Below the pieces are notes generated by a model. The model saw nothing but the letters and a program-made list of their open reading frames with translations. It was not told where the DNA came from and did no database searches. A DNA stretch of 13,890 nt from Deltaproteobacteria bacterium (lineage in GTDB: Bacteria > UBA10199 > DSSB01): contig JAGRNM010000015.1 of NCBI GenBank assembly GCA_020440745.1, positions 1-13,890 on the forward strand, written 5' to 3'. Of the stretch, positions 7,817 to 13,890 are shown piece by piece. A program made the position numbers and the translations under genes. Within the stretch, counting starts at the first letter, position 1, and the number at the start of each line of letters is the position of its first letter.

Positions 7817-8206
7817 TTAACTTTGTGCTGCATAAGTAATGGCTGCAATCATGGCCCCTTGCGGGTCTTGCAAAACAATTAAACGTCCTACCTGAGGAAT
7901 ATCCATGGCAGGTACGATAATTTTACCGCCAGCGGCTTGAATCTTTTTAGCCGTCTCGTCTACATTATCTACTGAGACATAGCTCGTCCAAGTAGGAGGC
8001 TGACCTTGAGCTTGCTCAGGAGTTTTCATAATACCTCCGATGGCCCGTTCTCCATTTTTAATCACATGGTAAGTGCCCACAGCCATATTCATAGTCTCAT
8101 ATTGCCATCCAAAAGTTTGAGTGTAAAATTGACAGGCTGCTTCTGGGTCATTGGTAGTCAGTTCTGTCCAAGAAATATTTCCATTATCTCTTAAAAATGT
8201 TTCCAT
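7817..8206 (-). CDS. VOC-fold (glyoxalase/bleomycin-resistance-like) protein
   Basis: This 129-aa protein shows the two beta-alpha-beta-beta-beta halves of the vicinal-oxygen-chelate fold: 'NGNISWTELTTNDPEAACQFYTQTFGW' style N-half and 'WTSYVSVDNVDETAKKIQAAGGKI' style C-half, ending 'GRLIVLQDPQGAMIAAI'. The family includes glyoxalase I, dioxygenases and antibiotic-binding proteins; the 'PQGA' ending resembles the many single-domain members of unknown substrate, so no reaction is assigned. I chose the ATG at 8204-8206 because aagga lies just upstream at a suitable distance; the longer frame to 8272 reads through AT-rich leader sequence and has no such site. The product is cytosolic. Its transcript probably ends at the hairpin before rtcB. 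A divergent alpha/beta hydrolase gene starts 292 bp away. Confidence 0.88.
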   Translation of the reverse strand: METFLRDNGNISWTELTTNDPEAACQFYTQTFGWQYETMNMAVGTYHVIKNGERAIGGIMKTPEQAQGQPPTWTSYVSVDNVDETAKKIQAAGGKIIVPAMDIPQVGRLIVLQDPQGAMIAAITYAAQS

Positions 8207-8345
8207 GATAAAGTTCCTTATTTTTTTTAAAAGGGTTGATGAAAAATTATTAATACTTTGCCGAGGTAGCAAAACTAAATAAGCAAGCCCCTCAGCTAGA
8301 CCGAGATCTTAGAAAACTAAAACCTCCTCTCATAAAACGATTAAG

Positions 8346-8390
8346 GATCTTTTTAAATTTAAGCTAATAATTTAAAAAGATCACTTTTTT
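8346..8390 (+). terminator. Orphan terminator-like hairpin
   Basis: Fourteen-base arms (8346-8359 gatctttttaaatt and 8369-8382 aatttaaaaagatc) pair perfectly around a 9-nt loop. On the plus strand they are followed by actttttt and then gttttttt. The shape is that of an intrinsic terminator, but the stem is AT-rich and weak. No plus-strand gene ends upstream, so its transcript is unknown. Confidence 0.5.
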
Positions 8391-8412
8391 GTTTTTTTAA
8401 ATCATTGAAAAA

Positions 8413-8436
8413 CCTTTTTACTTTCCTTTTTACTTT
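8413..8436. repeat. Tandem 12-bp duplication
   Basis: The unit cctttttacttt occurs twice with no gap (8413-8424, 8425-8436). The pair is enclosed by a 9-base inverted repeat, attgaaaaa (8404-8412) and tttttcaat (8447-8455). It lies 60-85 bp before the hydrolase start codon, a position suitable for a regulatory site, though slippage in AT-rich DNA is equally possible. Confidence 0.8.
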
Positions 8437-8498
8437 TATTTAAATATTTTTCAATTTAAAATAATGCTCCTTATTATTTATCAAACCTAGCTAATACT

Positions 8499-9398
8499 AT
8501 GATTAAAAAACAATATATTCAAACCAACGGCATTAAACTCCATGTGGTTGAAGATGGACCAAGTAAAGGCGAACCGATTATCTTTTTACATGGATTTCCC
8601 GAATTTTGGTATGGTTGGAAAAAACAAATTTCTTACTTTGCTAACCATGGATTTAGGGCAATCGTTCCCGATCAACGAGGCTACAACCTAAGCGACAAGC
8701 CTAAATCTATCCAAGATTATTCAGTTCAAAACTTAATCCAAGACATTGCTGGTTTAATGGATGCCAAAGGCTATGAACGTATTAACCTAGTAGGCCACGA
8801 CTGGGGTGGTGCCGTTGCCTGGTATTTTGCTATGAAATGGCCCGAACGTCTGAAACGCTTAGTTATTCTAAACGTTCCTCACCCTAAGGTAATGCTAGAT
8901 GCTCTAGGAAGAAATTGGCGTCAAACTTTACGAAGCTGGTATATGTTCTTTTTTCAACTCCCCTATTTTTCTGAATTTATTGTTAAAAGAAATAACTTTC
9001 AGCTACTTCGAAAAATATTAAAAACCACTAGCCTGAAAGGTACTTTTTCAGAAGAAGACATTCAACAATACACCCAAGCCTGGAGCCAGCCTAATAGTTT
9101 GAAATCAATGATTAATTGGTATAGAGCCTCCTTTCGTGACTCTTTAAATCGGTTTAAAAGAAACTCTAAAGAAAACTTTCAAATTAACACACCTACTCTT
9201 TTAATTTGGGGGGAAAAAGATCAATTTTTAGGCAGTGAATTAGCAAAACCTAGCATTAGCTACTGTCATGAAGGGAAAGTAGAATTTATCAAAGAATCAA
9301 GTCATTGGGTACAGCATGAGTTTCCCGATAGGATTAACAAACTAATAAAAGATTTTATTAGCAAAAATCCTAAGCTACCGAGGTCCTCTATACTTTAA
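8499..9398 (+). CDS. Alpha/beta hydrolase, epoxide-hydrolase-like
   Basis: The 299-aa protein has the alpha/beta-hydrolase fold with the epoxide hydrolase signature: oxyanion motif H31-G-F-P-E-F-W37, 'DQRGYNLSDKP' at 58-68, nucleophile Asp101 in G99-H-D-W-G-G104, 'NVPHP' at 125-129, a cap region (about 135-215) with Y208 in 'NWYRASFR', acid Asp241 in 'LLIWGEKDQFLG', and base His269 in 'SSHWVQHE'. An Asp nucleophile with HGFP and a cap Tyr favours an epoxide hydrolase over an esterase or a haloalkane dehalogenase. Such enzymes add water to epoxides to give diols; the substrate is unknown. No signal peptide is seen. No clear Shine-Dalgarno precedes the ATG. The gene ends 11 bases inside the convergent AraC-family gene, and its pairing with that regulator and the nearby FAD enzyme suggests a common oxidative pathway, by inference only. 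Confidence 0.92.
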   Translation: MIKKQYIQTNGIKLHVVEDGPSKGEPIIFLHGFPEFWYGWKKQISYFANHGFRAIVPDQRGYNLSDKPKSIQDYSVQNLIQDIAGLMDAKGYERINLVGHDWGGAVAWYFAMKWPERLKRLVILNVPHPKVMLDALGRNWRQTLRSWYMFFFQLPYFSEFIVKRNNFQLLRKILKTTSLKGTFSEEDIQQYTQAWSQPNSLKSMINWYRASFRDSLNRFKRNSKENFQINTPTLLIWGEKDQFLGSELAKPSISYCHEGKVEFIKESSHWVQHEFPDRINKLIKDFISKNPKLPRSSIL

Positions 9399-10404
9399 AC
9401 TTTAGCCTATACTCACTAGGAGACATCCCAAAAGCTCTTTTAAAAGCATGGTAAAAAGCGCTAGGCTCAGAATAACCTAGCATATAGGCAATCTCAGTAT
9501 TAGATAATTTAGGGTCCAAGGTTAATTTAGAAGAAATTTTTTTAAAGCATACTTTTATAAGCTCCTCATAGCTACTACCTTCCTCTTTAAGCCTTCTCCG
9601 CAAACCATGAGGGGCTATCTTTAAATGCTGACTAAGATCAGCCATATTAGGGAAACCCTCTAAAAAGTTTTTACTTATATAATAGTAAGCGCGATCCTTT
9701 AAAGAAAGGTTTTCATCCTCTTCTAACAAGACCCTTTTTACTTCTTCCTCAATTGATTTATATAAATCAGAATTAGCATGAAAAAAAGATTGATCAAAAA
9801 GTTTAGAAGAAAAAGCAATTGAATTATAAGAGTGATTAAAACGAACAGAACATCCAAAAAATTTTTTATAACTAGAAATATAGCAAGTAGGCGGGTGAGT
9901 AAAGGTCACTTCTTTGGCCTTAATATTCTTTTGATTAACAATTAGACGAACAATAGTTAAAGCTGAACTAAGAATAAAATCGTTACGGATACGGTCATAA
10001 AGTGGATTATAAGAAATACCTTGATAAATATAGCGGGTATTATCGCCTTTAGTTTCTAGGCTTAACTTCTTAGCCTCGCTGCTAAAAATGTTTTTATACC
10101 TATTAAAACTATGGAAAGCTTCTCTCAAATTAGCACTATTAATGCAAAGATATCCAAGCAAATGAAAAGTTCCTGGGTGGGTTGCTTCTCCCATAAGCAA
10201 GCCTAATCTTGGATTCTTTAACTTTGCATTTGCCTCTTCAATCAACTTAATATGCTTTTCAACAGGCACAAAACTATTTATGTTTTTAAGTAATGACTTA
10301 TCTATCCCCGCATCTTTTAAACAAGCTTGATAGTTAATTCCATTTTGCGATAAAACGTCGCACAGCACTTTTATATAACTAATTGAAAGTCTTGCCATAC
10401 TCAT
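9388..10404 (-). CDS. AraC-family transcriptional regulator (OruR-like, arabinose-binding-like N domain)
   Basis: The 338-aa protein starts with an effector domain of the PF12625-like type (about 15-200; 'VPVEKHIKLIEEAN' and 'LGLLMGEATHPGTFHLLGYL' are characteristic). It ends with two helix-turn-helix motifs: 'MADLSQHLKIAPHGLRRRLKEEG' at about 254-276 and 'SNTEIAYMLGYSEPSAFYHAFKRAFGMSPSEYR' at about 301-333, the latter being the AraC signature. Relatives include OruR and similar activators that respond to small organic molecules; the ligand here is not known. The start is uncertain between the ATG at 10404 and the one two codons on; neither has a strong Shine-Dalgarno. It is divergent from the FAD oxidoreductase gene, with tandem 20-mers of AraC operator geometry between them. 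Its 3' end overlaps the hydrolase gene by 11 bases. Confidence 0.94.
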   Translation of the reverse strand: MSMARLSISYIKVLCDVLSQNGINYQACLKDAGIDKSLLKNINSFVPVEKHIKLIEEANAKLKNPRLGLLMGEATHPGTFHLLGYLCINSANLREAFHSFNRYKNIFSSEAKKLSLETKGDNTRYIYQGISYNPLYDRIRNDFILSSALTIVRLIVNQKNIKAKEVTFTHPPTCYISSYKKFFGCSVRFNHSYNSIAFSSKLFDQSFFHANSDLYKSIEEEVKRVLLEEDENLSLKDRAYYYISKNFLEGFPNMADLSQHLKIAPHGLRRRLKEEGSSYEELIKVCFKKISSKLTLDPKLSNTEIAYMLGYSEPSAFYHAFKRAFGMSPSEYRLKFKV

Positions 10405-10449
10405 TTTCTATAAATATTTTAAAAGATATTAAAGCATCAAGTAAGAATT

Positions 10450-10490
10450 TAGTTTGTTAAAAGATATCACTAGTTTGTCCAGTGTAATCA
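10450..10490. promoter_or_regulatory. Candidate AraC-type operator: two direct 20-mers at 21-bp period
   Basis: Two directly repeated sites, 10450-10469 and 10471-10490, agree at 14 of 20 positions. Both begin tagtttgt, share a central A and G, and end atca. A 21-bp period places both on one face of the helix, as in the half-sites bound by AraC-family proteins. The sites lie in the region between the AraC-family gene and the FAD oxidoreductase gene. Assignment to this regulator is inference. Confidence 0.55.
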
Positions 10491-10519
10491 TTGAAATAAA
10501 GCCCTTACTTTCCTATCCA
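10491..10519 (+). promoter_or_regulatory. Possible promoter of the FAD oxidoreductase gene
   Basis: ttgaaa (10491-10496) is separated by 17 bases from tatcca (10514-10519). The -35 is good and the -10 poor, as expected for an activator-dependent promoter, and the pair directly follows the tandem 20-mers. The oxidoreductase gene starts 59 bases further on. Confidence 0.3.
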
Positions 10520-10578
10520 AAACAACATCAAGTTTAAAATCAAATTGCTAAATATAGCATTAAAAATGGGAATTAACC

Positions 10579-11862
10579 ATGGAACCTATAAAAAAAGAAT
10601 TTGATGTTGTCATTATTGGAGCTAGTATTGCTGGTTGTACTGCAGCTATGCTCTTTGGAAAACAAGGCTTAAGAGTTGCTCTAATAGAGCAGCATAAGGA
10701 GCCTAAATATTATAAAAAAATATGTACTCACTATATTCAATCCAGTGCTATTCCCACCATTGACCGCCTGGGATTATTAGAAAAATTAGAAAAAGCCGGT
10801 GCCAACTTTGGTTCAGTTGATTTTTGGTCTCCTTGGGGATGGTTCCAGAACAATCATGATAAAAATTTTGAAGAAAAGATTAGAGGAGTAAACATACGTC
10901 GTCAGACATTGGACCCAATACTAAAACAAATGGCTAAAAGCTCACCTGGGGTTGAGTCCTTTTTTGGTTATCGCTGTAATCAATTATTAAAAACTAAAAA
11001 TAAAATACTAGGCATAGAGATAGAAGACTCTACAAAACATAAGGTCCAAATTAAAGCACAACTAACTGTAGGGGCTGATGGCCGAATGTCGGCTATTGCT
11101 AAGATGGCAAAAGTTAAAGAAAAAAACTATCCTCATGGACGCTTTGGTTATGCTGCCTATTATGAAAACTTACCCCTAACCTCCAATAATAAGGCAAAAA
11201 TGTGGATCCTAAATCCTGACCTTGCCTATAGTTTTCCCACTGATAATAACCTTACTTTATTAGCTTGTTTTCTTACCAAAGAAAAATATGAAACTTGGCA
11301 AAAAAATTATGAAGAAAAGTTTATTCAATTATTTGAGAACTTACCAAGACAAAGTATTCCTATTCGTAAAGCTAAACGTGTTTCTCCTTTTTTAAAGTCT
11401 AACAACCTAAAAATAATTTCTAGACAAGTTAGTTTGCCAGGCTTGGCATTAATTGGGGATGCCGCCTTAGCTTCTGATCCAGTTTGGGGAATCGGGATTG
11501 GATGGGCTTTTCAGTCCGCAGAATGGTTAGCAGATACTTGTTCAATGTATTTAAAGAAAAAAGAATCTTTAGAAACAGGATTGGCCAAATATCGACGTAA
11601 GCATCGCAAAAATCTACAAAGCCATCATAAAATCATTACACAAAGCGCCACCGGTCGCAGACTAAACTTAATTGAGCGATTATTAATATACTCTGCAACA
11701 AAAGATTCTGCCGTAGCCAAGACCTTACACCTTATTGGATCTCGCCTTATTTCCCCCTATACTATTTTCCAACCCAATAACCTAGGAAGAATAGCATGGG
11801 TTTTGTCTAAAGCTAAAATTAATTCACTTTTACCAGAAGCTGACTTCAAAACATCTCATTAG
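10579..11862 (+). CDS. FAD-dependent oxidoreductase/monooxygenase-like protein
   Basis: The 427-aa protein belongs to the group A flavoprotein monooxygenase / geranylgeranyl reductase superfamily. An N-terminal Rossmann motif G14-A-S-I-A-G19 with the ribose-binding E37 after the second strand binds FAD. The middle shows 'TVGADGRMS' (D167-G168). The second FAD motif is G293-D294-A-A, followed by 'SDPVWGIGIGWAFQSAEWLAD'. A further 90 residues form a basic, helical C-terminus. The family includes aromatic hydroxylases, flavin halogenases and lipid reductases; I see no halogenase WxWxIP motif, and the substrate is unknown. gggaa six bases before the ATG serves as ribosome-binding site. The gene is divergent from the AraC-family regulator and its promoter region carries the candidate operator, so it is probably regulated by that protein. 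It ends 18 bp from the convergent methyltransferase gene. Confidence 0.9.
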   Translation: MEPIKKEFDVVIIGASIAGCTAAMLFGKQGLRVALIEQHKEPKYYKKICTHYIQSSAIPTIDRLGLLEKLEKAGANFGSVDFWSPWGWFQNNHDKNFEEKIRGVNIRRQTLDPILKQMAKSSPGVESFFGYRCNQLLKTKNKILGIEIEDSTKHKVQIKAQLTVGADGRMSAIAKMAKVKEKNYPHGRFGYAAYYENLPLTSNNKAKMWILNPDLAYSFPTDNNLTLLACFLTKEKYETWQKNYEEKFIQLFENLPRQSIPIRKAKRVSPFLKSNNLKIISRQVSLPGLALIGDAALASDPVWGIGIGWAFQSAEWLADTCSMYLKKKESLETGLAKYRRKHRKNLQSHHKIITQSATGRRLNLIERLLIYSATKDSAVAKTLHLIGSRLISPYTIFQPNNLGRIAWVLSKAKINSLLPEADFKTSH

Positions 11863-11880
11863 ATATTTTATAAAGATGAA

Positions 11881-12495
11881 CTATAGCCTTTTCATCACCA
11901 TAAACAAAGCCTTAGGCCAAGGATCCAGCGTACCGTAATAAACAGTTTCTTTAATACTCAAGATCTCAAAGTAAGGACTAAAGTAAGCTTCAATCTCTTC
12001 TGGATTAAAACGATAGGGCCCTTCTTCTCTGGTTTCTTTTTTGCTAAAGCATTTTAAAAATAAATAGCCACCAGGTTTTAAAAGCTTCTGCATGTTTTTT
12101 AAGTATTGTTGCCTGCCCTCTTCTTCAAAGATATGAAAAACCCCTCGATCAATCACTAAGTCAAAGCTAGTTTTTAATTGAGTCTTTAAAAAATCATCCT
12201 GCTGCCACTGGATCTTAAGTGCCTGAGCTTGAGCCTTGGACTGAGCCAAGTCAATGGCCTTGGCAGAAAGATCCGTGGCAGTGACTATAAAACCCAAACT
12301 AGCTAAAGCCACCGCCTGAGTACCAGGACCCGTTCCTAGGTCTAAACAAGAACCCAAGGGGACTTGATAGTCTTTAAGTGCTTTTTTAATATCAGGATCT
12401 AAGTCTTTATAAAACCAAGGCATTTTTTCTATAGGGCTTTCTTGATAAAGACTCTCCCAATGGGGAAAATCTCTTTTTTTGGGTTTAGATTCCAT
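11881..12495 (-). CDS. Class I SAM-dependent methyltransferase, small-molecule type
   Basis: This 204-aa protein has the SAM-binding motif I at D52-L-G-T-G-P-G58, the acidic residue at the end of strand 2 (D75 in 'TATDLS'), Q-D-D-F at 99-102 and motif IV 'FDLVIDRGVFH' at 111-121, then 'LLKPGGYLFLKCFS'. The N-terminal 'HWESLYQESPIEKMPWF' resembles thiol/halide, thiopurine and TehB-type methyltransferases, which act on small nucleophiles. The exact substrate is not predictable. A strong Shine-Dalgarno (taggag) lies about 8 bases before the ATG at 12493-12495. Only 14 bases separate that ATG from the U-tract of an intrinsic terminator belonging to the upstream gene. It converges on the FAD oxidoreductase gene with an 18-bp gap that shows no obvious terminator. 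Confidence 0.92.
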   Translation of the reverse strand: MESKPKKRDFPHWESLYQESPIEKMPWFYKDLDPDIKKALKDYQVPLGSCLDLGTGPGTQAVALASLGFIVTATDLSAKAIDLAQSKAQAQALKIQWQQDDFLKTQLKTSFDLVIDRGVFHIFEEEGRQQYLKNMQKLLKPGGYLFLKCFSKKETREEGPYRFNPEEIEAYFSPYFEILSIKETVYYGTLDPWPKALFMVMKRL

Positions 12496-12509
12496 GACAA
12501 AACTCCTAC

Positions 12510-12543
12510 AAAAAAGCCGGCCTTAAGACAAGCTTAGGCCGGC
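12510..12543 (-). terminator. Strong intrinsic terminator after the surface-protein gene
   Basis: On the minus strand gccggcctaag and cttaaggccggc pair into a GC-rich stem of eleven base pairs with one bulged base, around a short loop, and are followed by six T (12515-12510). It lies 36 bases beyond the frame-corrected stop of the upstream gene. Its U-tract ends directly before the Shine-Dalgarno of the methyltransferase gene. Confidence 0.9.
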
Positions 12544-12550
12544 ATCCATG

Positions 12551-12556
12551 ATATTA
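12551..12556 (-). promoter_or_regulatory. Possible -10 element for the methyltransferase gene
   Basis: taatat on the minus strand would start transcription close to the first base of the terminator hairpin. No matching -35 was found at the expected spacing, so the assignment is weak. Confidence 0.2.
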
Positions 12557-12578
12557 AATTTAAAAAAAAACACCTACT

Positions 12579-12665
12579 CTAAGGCTGATAAAGGAAAACA
12601 CCTTTTAAGTCTTCGGTGGTAGAGAGCTCACAACCATCCTTAGAAGACACGGCCTTAAACTGATA
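12579..12665 (-). pseudogene. Out-of-frame natural C-terminus of the surface protein
   Basis: In this frame the minus strand encodes 28 residues that start Y-Q-F-K-A-V-S-S-K-D-G, include 'STTEDLKGVF' and end in L-Y-Q-P then TAG. This continues the sense of the upstream 'ALVPGSYT' far better than the frame that actually follows. Reading base 12665 twice, or restoring one T, joins the two parts. Whether this is a real mutation, a sequencing or assembly error, or programmed -1 frameshifting cannot be told from the sequence. Confidence 0.7.
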
Positions 12666-13890
12666 GTATAAGATCCAGGCACTAAGGCCTCAGCTAATCC
12701 AACACCGGTACCATCCACGTTATAAGTTACCTCTGGATTGCTACCACTAGTACCATCAATGCTAGTAGACCAAACTTCTTGGCCAAAGCTATCTAAGACC
12801 TTAAGTGTATAAGTGTCTTCTGAAGAATCATCATCCCAGGTAAAGATAGGATCTACTACGTCTACCAAGCCAATCCCATCGGCCCCAGGAGAGATCACGT
12901 CTAAGGCACCCGTCACTTTAAAGCCTTCGGCGTCAATGACTTCTCCAGCACCAAAGCTTTGATAAATCAAGTCCGTTCCAGAAATACAAGTATCTGGATC
13001 TCTAACCAAAAAGTCATTTTCAAAGGCTGCCAAGATCACATAGTTACCCGGAGGGATACCTTCTAAACTAAAGCTAGAATTAGAAGAACCTACCTCTACT
13101 CTTAAACCAGGAGGAGGATTACCGCGCACTAAGTTTTCATCAAAGGTGGACTCTAAGACTAAGATGACCGAAGTAGCGTCCCCGTTGCCAGGATTGACAA
13201 ATTGAACACTGCCATTAAGGGTAGCCGTAGTGCCTTCGCCTTCATTATAAGTTAAGTCTACTGTTGCCGTCCCTCCATCAGCTAAGGTCGTATTCTGAGG
13301 AATATAACTAATGTCTTTGGCATAGGCATTAACAGAATAATCACCAGCACTTAGGTTAAAGATCTTATAACCACCTTCTCGGTCGGCAATAGCTGTATAA
13401 CCTTGACCAGAAGCATCTTCTGCCACCACTAAGGCTCCTACAAAGTTAAAACCGCCCTCTCCTTCTGAGTTGGCTTGGGGAAAACTAACGCTTCCCTCAA
13501 TCGAAGCAGTGCTAGAACCTTCAGGTAAGGCAATCAGTCCCACATCGGTCAGCGCATTATCTAAGAAAAATCCTGTGGCACCATCACCCTCGGCAGGAAC
13601 TGCCTCCGAAATATCAATGGGTAGGGCTTGCCTTACACCACCGGGAAAGCTCTGATAACCCTGAGCCGTCACATATAAAAAGACCGAACCCGAAGGCTGG
13701 CTTAGTTCGCCCGTTTCAGAATTACGATCCACGGAGAGAAAGATGTTTTCTAAGGTATAAGCACCGTCAGCGTCTGTGACTGCAACGGTACTGACAGGAT
13801 TATAGTTGGCATCTAAAGCCACCACACGGGCGCCTTCGATGGGACTTTGATCGTCCAAACGAAAAACCATACCGCCCAAGGCTACTTGAA
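12605..13890 (-). CDS. Carboxypeptidase-regulatory/Ig-like repeat surface protein, N-terminus outside window, frameshifted near C-terminus
   Basis: The frame is open to the window edge (codons Q-V-A-L-G-G-M precede the TTG at 13879), so the N-terminus and any signal peptide lie outside. At least three beta-sandwich units are visible: 'GMVFRLDDQSPIEGARVVA' with 'TDADGAYTLENI', 'ASIEGSVSFPQ' with 'ADREGGYKIFNLSAGDYSV', and 'TATLNGSVQF' with 'SFSLEGIPPGNYVI', followed by 'PIFTWDDDSSEDTYTLKVLD'. The acidic, Gly/Ser/Thr-rich composition fits a secreted or cell-surface adhesin-like protein, the first unit being of the CarboxypepD_reg type. The annotated frame ends in an atypical basic tail (RPCLLRMVV..) with a stop at 12605. 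The next frame from about 12665 reads Y-Q-F-K-A-V-S-S-K-D-G and ends -GVFLYQP at a stop at 12579-12581, like the C-termini of related proteins. One base therefore seems to be missing. Confidence 0.85.
   Translation of the reverse strand, partial: QVALGGMVFRLDDQSPIEGARVVALDANYNPVSTVAVTDADGAYTLENIFLSVDRNSETGELSQPSGSVFLYVTAQGYQSFPGGVRQALPIDISEAVPAEGDGATGFFLDNALTDVGLIALPEGSSTASIEGSVSFPQANSEGEGGFNFVGALVVAEDASGQGYTAIADREGGYKIFNLSAGDYSVNAYAKDISYIPQNTTLADGGTATVDLTYNEGEGTTATLNGSVQFVNPGNGDATSVILVLESTFDENLVRGNPPPGLRVEVGSSNSSFSLEGIPPGNYVILAAFENDFLVRDPDTCISGTDLIYQSFGAGEVIDAEGFKVTGALDVISPGADGIGLVDVVDPIFTWDDDSSEDTYTLKVLDSFGQEVWSTSIDGTSGSNPEVTYNVDGTGVGLAEALVPGSYTISLRPCLLRMVVSSLPPKT

Larger units (their letters stand above)
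8207..8498. other. AT-rich divergent intergenic region
   Basis: This 292-bp stretch separates the VOC gene (-) from the alpha/beta hydrolase gene (+) and must hold both promoters. I could not identify convincing -35/-10 pairs by eye because the sequence is so AT-rich. It contains a terminator-like hairpin at 8346-8390 and a 12-bp tandem duplication at 8413-8436, listed separately. No credible coding region is present. Confidence 0.7.

Noticed and set aside
8207..8272. N-terminal extension of the VOC protein
   Set aside because: The internal ATG at 8206 has a good Shine-Dalgarno and begins directly at the fold; the extension is low-complexity leader sequence.
8285..8334. Possible minus-strand leader peptide of 13 codons containing an aggagg motif
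   Set aside because: The aggagg lies inside the putative peptide, no start follows it at the right distance, and no attenuator was found between it and the VOC gene.
1..13890. CRISPR arrays, tRNA or rRNA genes, transposase genes
   Set aside because: No regularly spaced repeats, no tRNA-like cloverleaf and no transposase motifs were seen on either strand; a covariance-model scan would settle small RNAs.

Overview
The window comes from a bacterial chromosome of moderate to low GC. The gene families (RtcB, an AraC/OruR-like regulator, an epoxide-hydrolase-like protein, a carboxypeptidase-regulatory/Ig-like surface protein whose C-terminus recalls myxobacterial and other deltaproteobacterial proteins) and the dispersed palindromic repeat suggest an uncultured Gram-negative, perhaps deltaproteobacterial. 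That assignment is a weak inference; there is no rRNA or other marker here.

Region 1 (1-6494, all + strand) is most of a type I restriction-modification locus. It holds a 5'-truncated Bro-N/DinD-like protein gene, a 320-bp spacer built of palindromes and a nested inverted repeat, hsdS (specificity subunit, two target-recognition domains), a 154-aa unrecognised protein with an N-terminal membrane segment, hsdR (PD-(D/E)XK nuclease plus SF2 motor), and a YgjP/SprT-like zinc metallopeptidase. The last four genes are joined by three consecutive 4-nt ATGA overlaps, so they are almost certainly one translationally coupled operon. hsdM is not in the window and should lie upstream of base 1. The membrane-anchored 154-aa protein between HsdS and HsdR is the least explained gene here.

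Region 2 (6509-8206, - strand) carries a VOC/glyoxalase-fold protein followed by the RNA ligase RtcB. A strong hairpin with a short U-tract sits just before the rtcB start codon, so the two are probably separate transcription units, or rtcB is attenuated there.

Region 3 (8207-11862) is an AT-rich intergenic stretch with an orphan terminator-like hairpin and a 12-bp tandem duplication. After it come an epoxide-hydrolase-like alpha/beta hydrolase (+), an AraC-family regulator (-) and a divergent FAD-dependent oxidoreductase (+). The regulator/oxidoreductase intergenic region contains two similar 20-mers at a 21-bp period, the geometry of an AraC-type operator, just before a plausible promoter. 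This suggests the regulator controls the oxidoreductase.

Region 4 (11881-13890, - strand) holds a small class I SAM methyltransferase and, upstream of it, the 3' part of a large secreted-type beta-sandwich protein. That gene appears frameshifted close to its natural C-terminus. It ends at a strong intrinsic terminator that abuts the methyltransferase ribosome-binding site.
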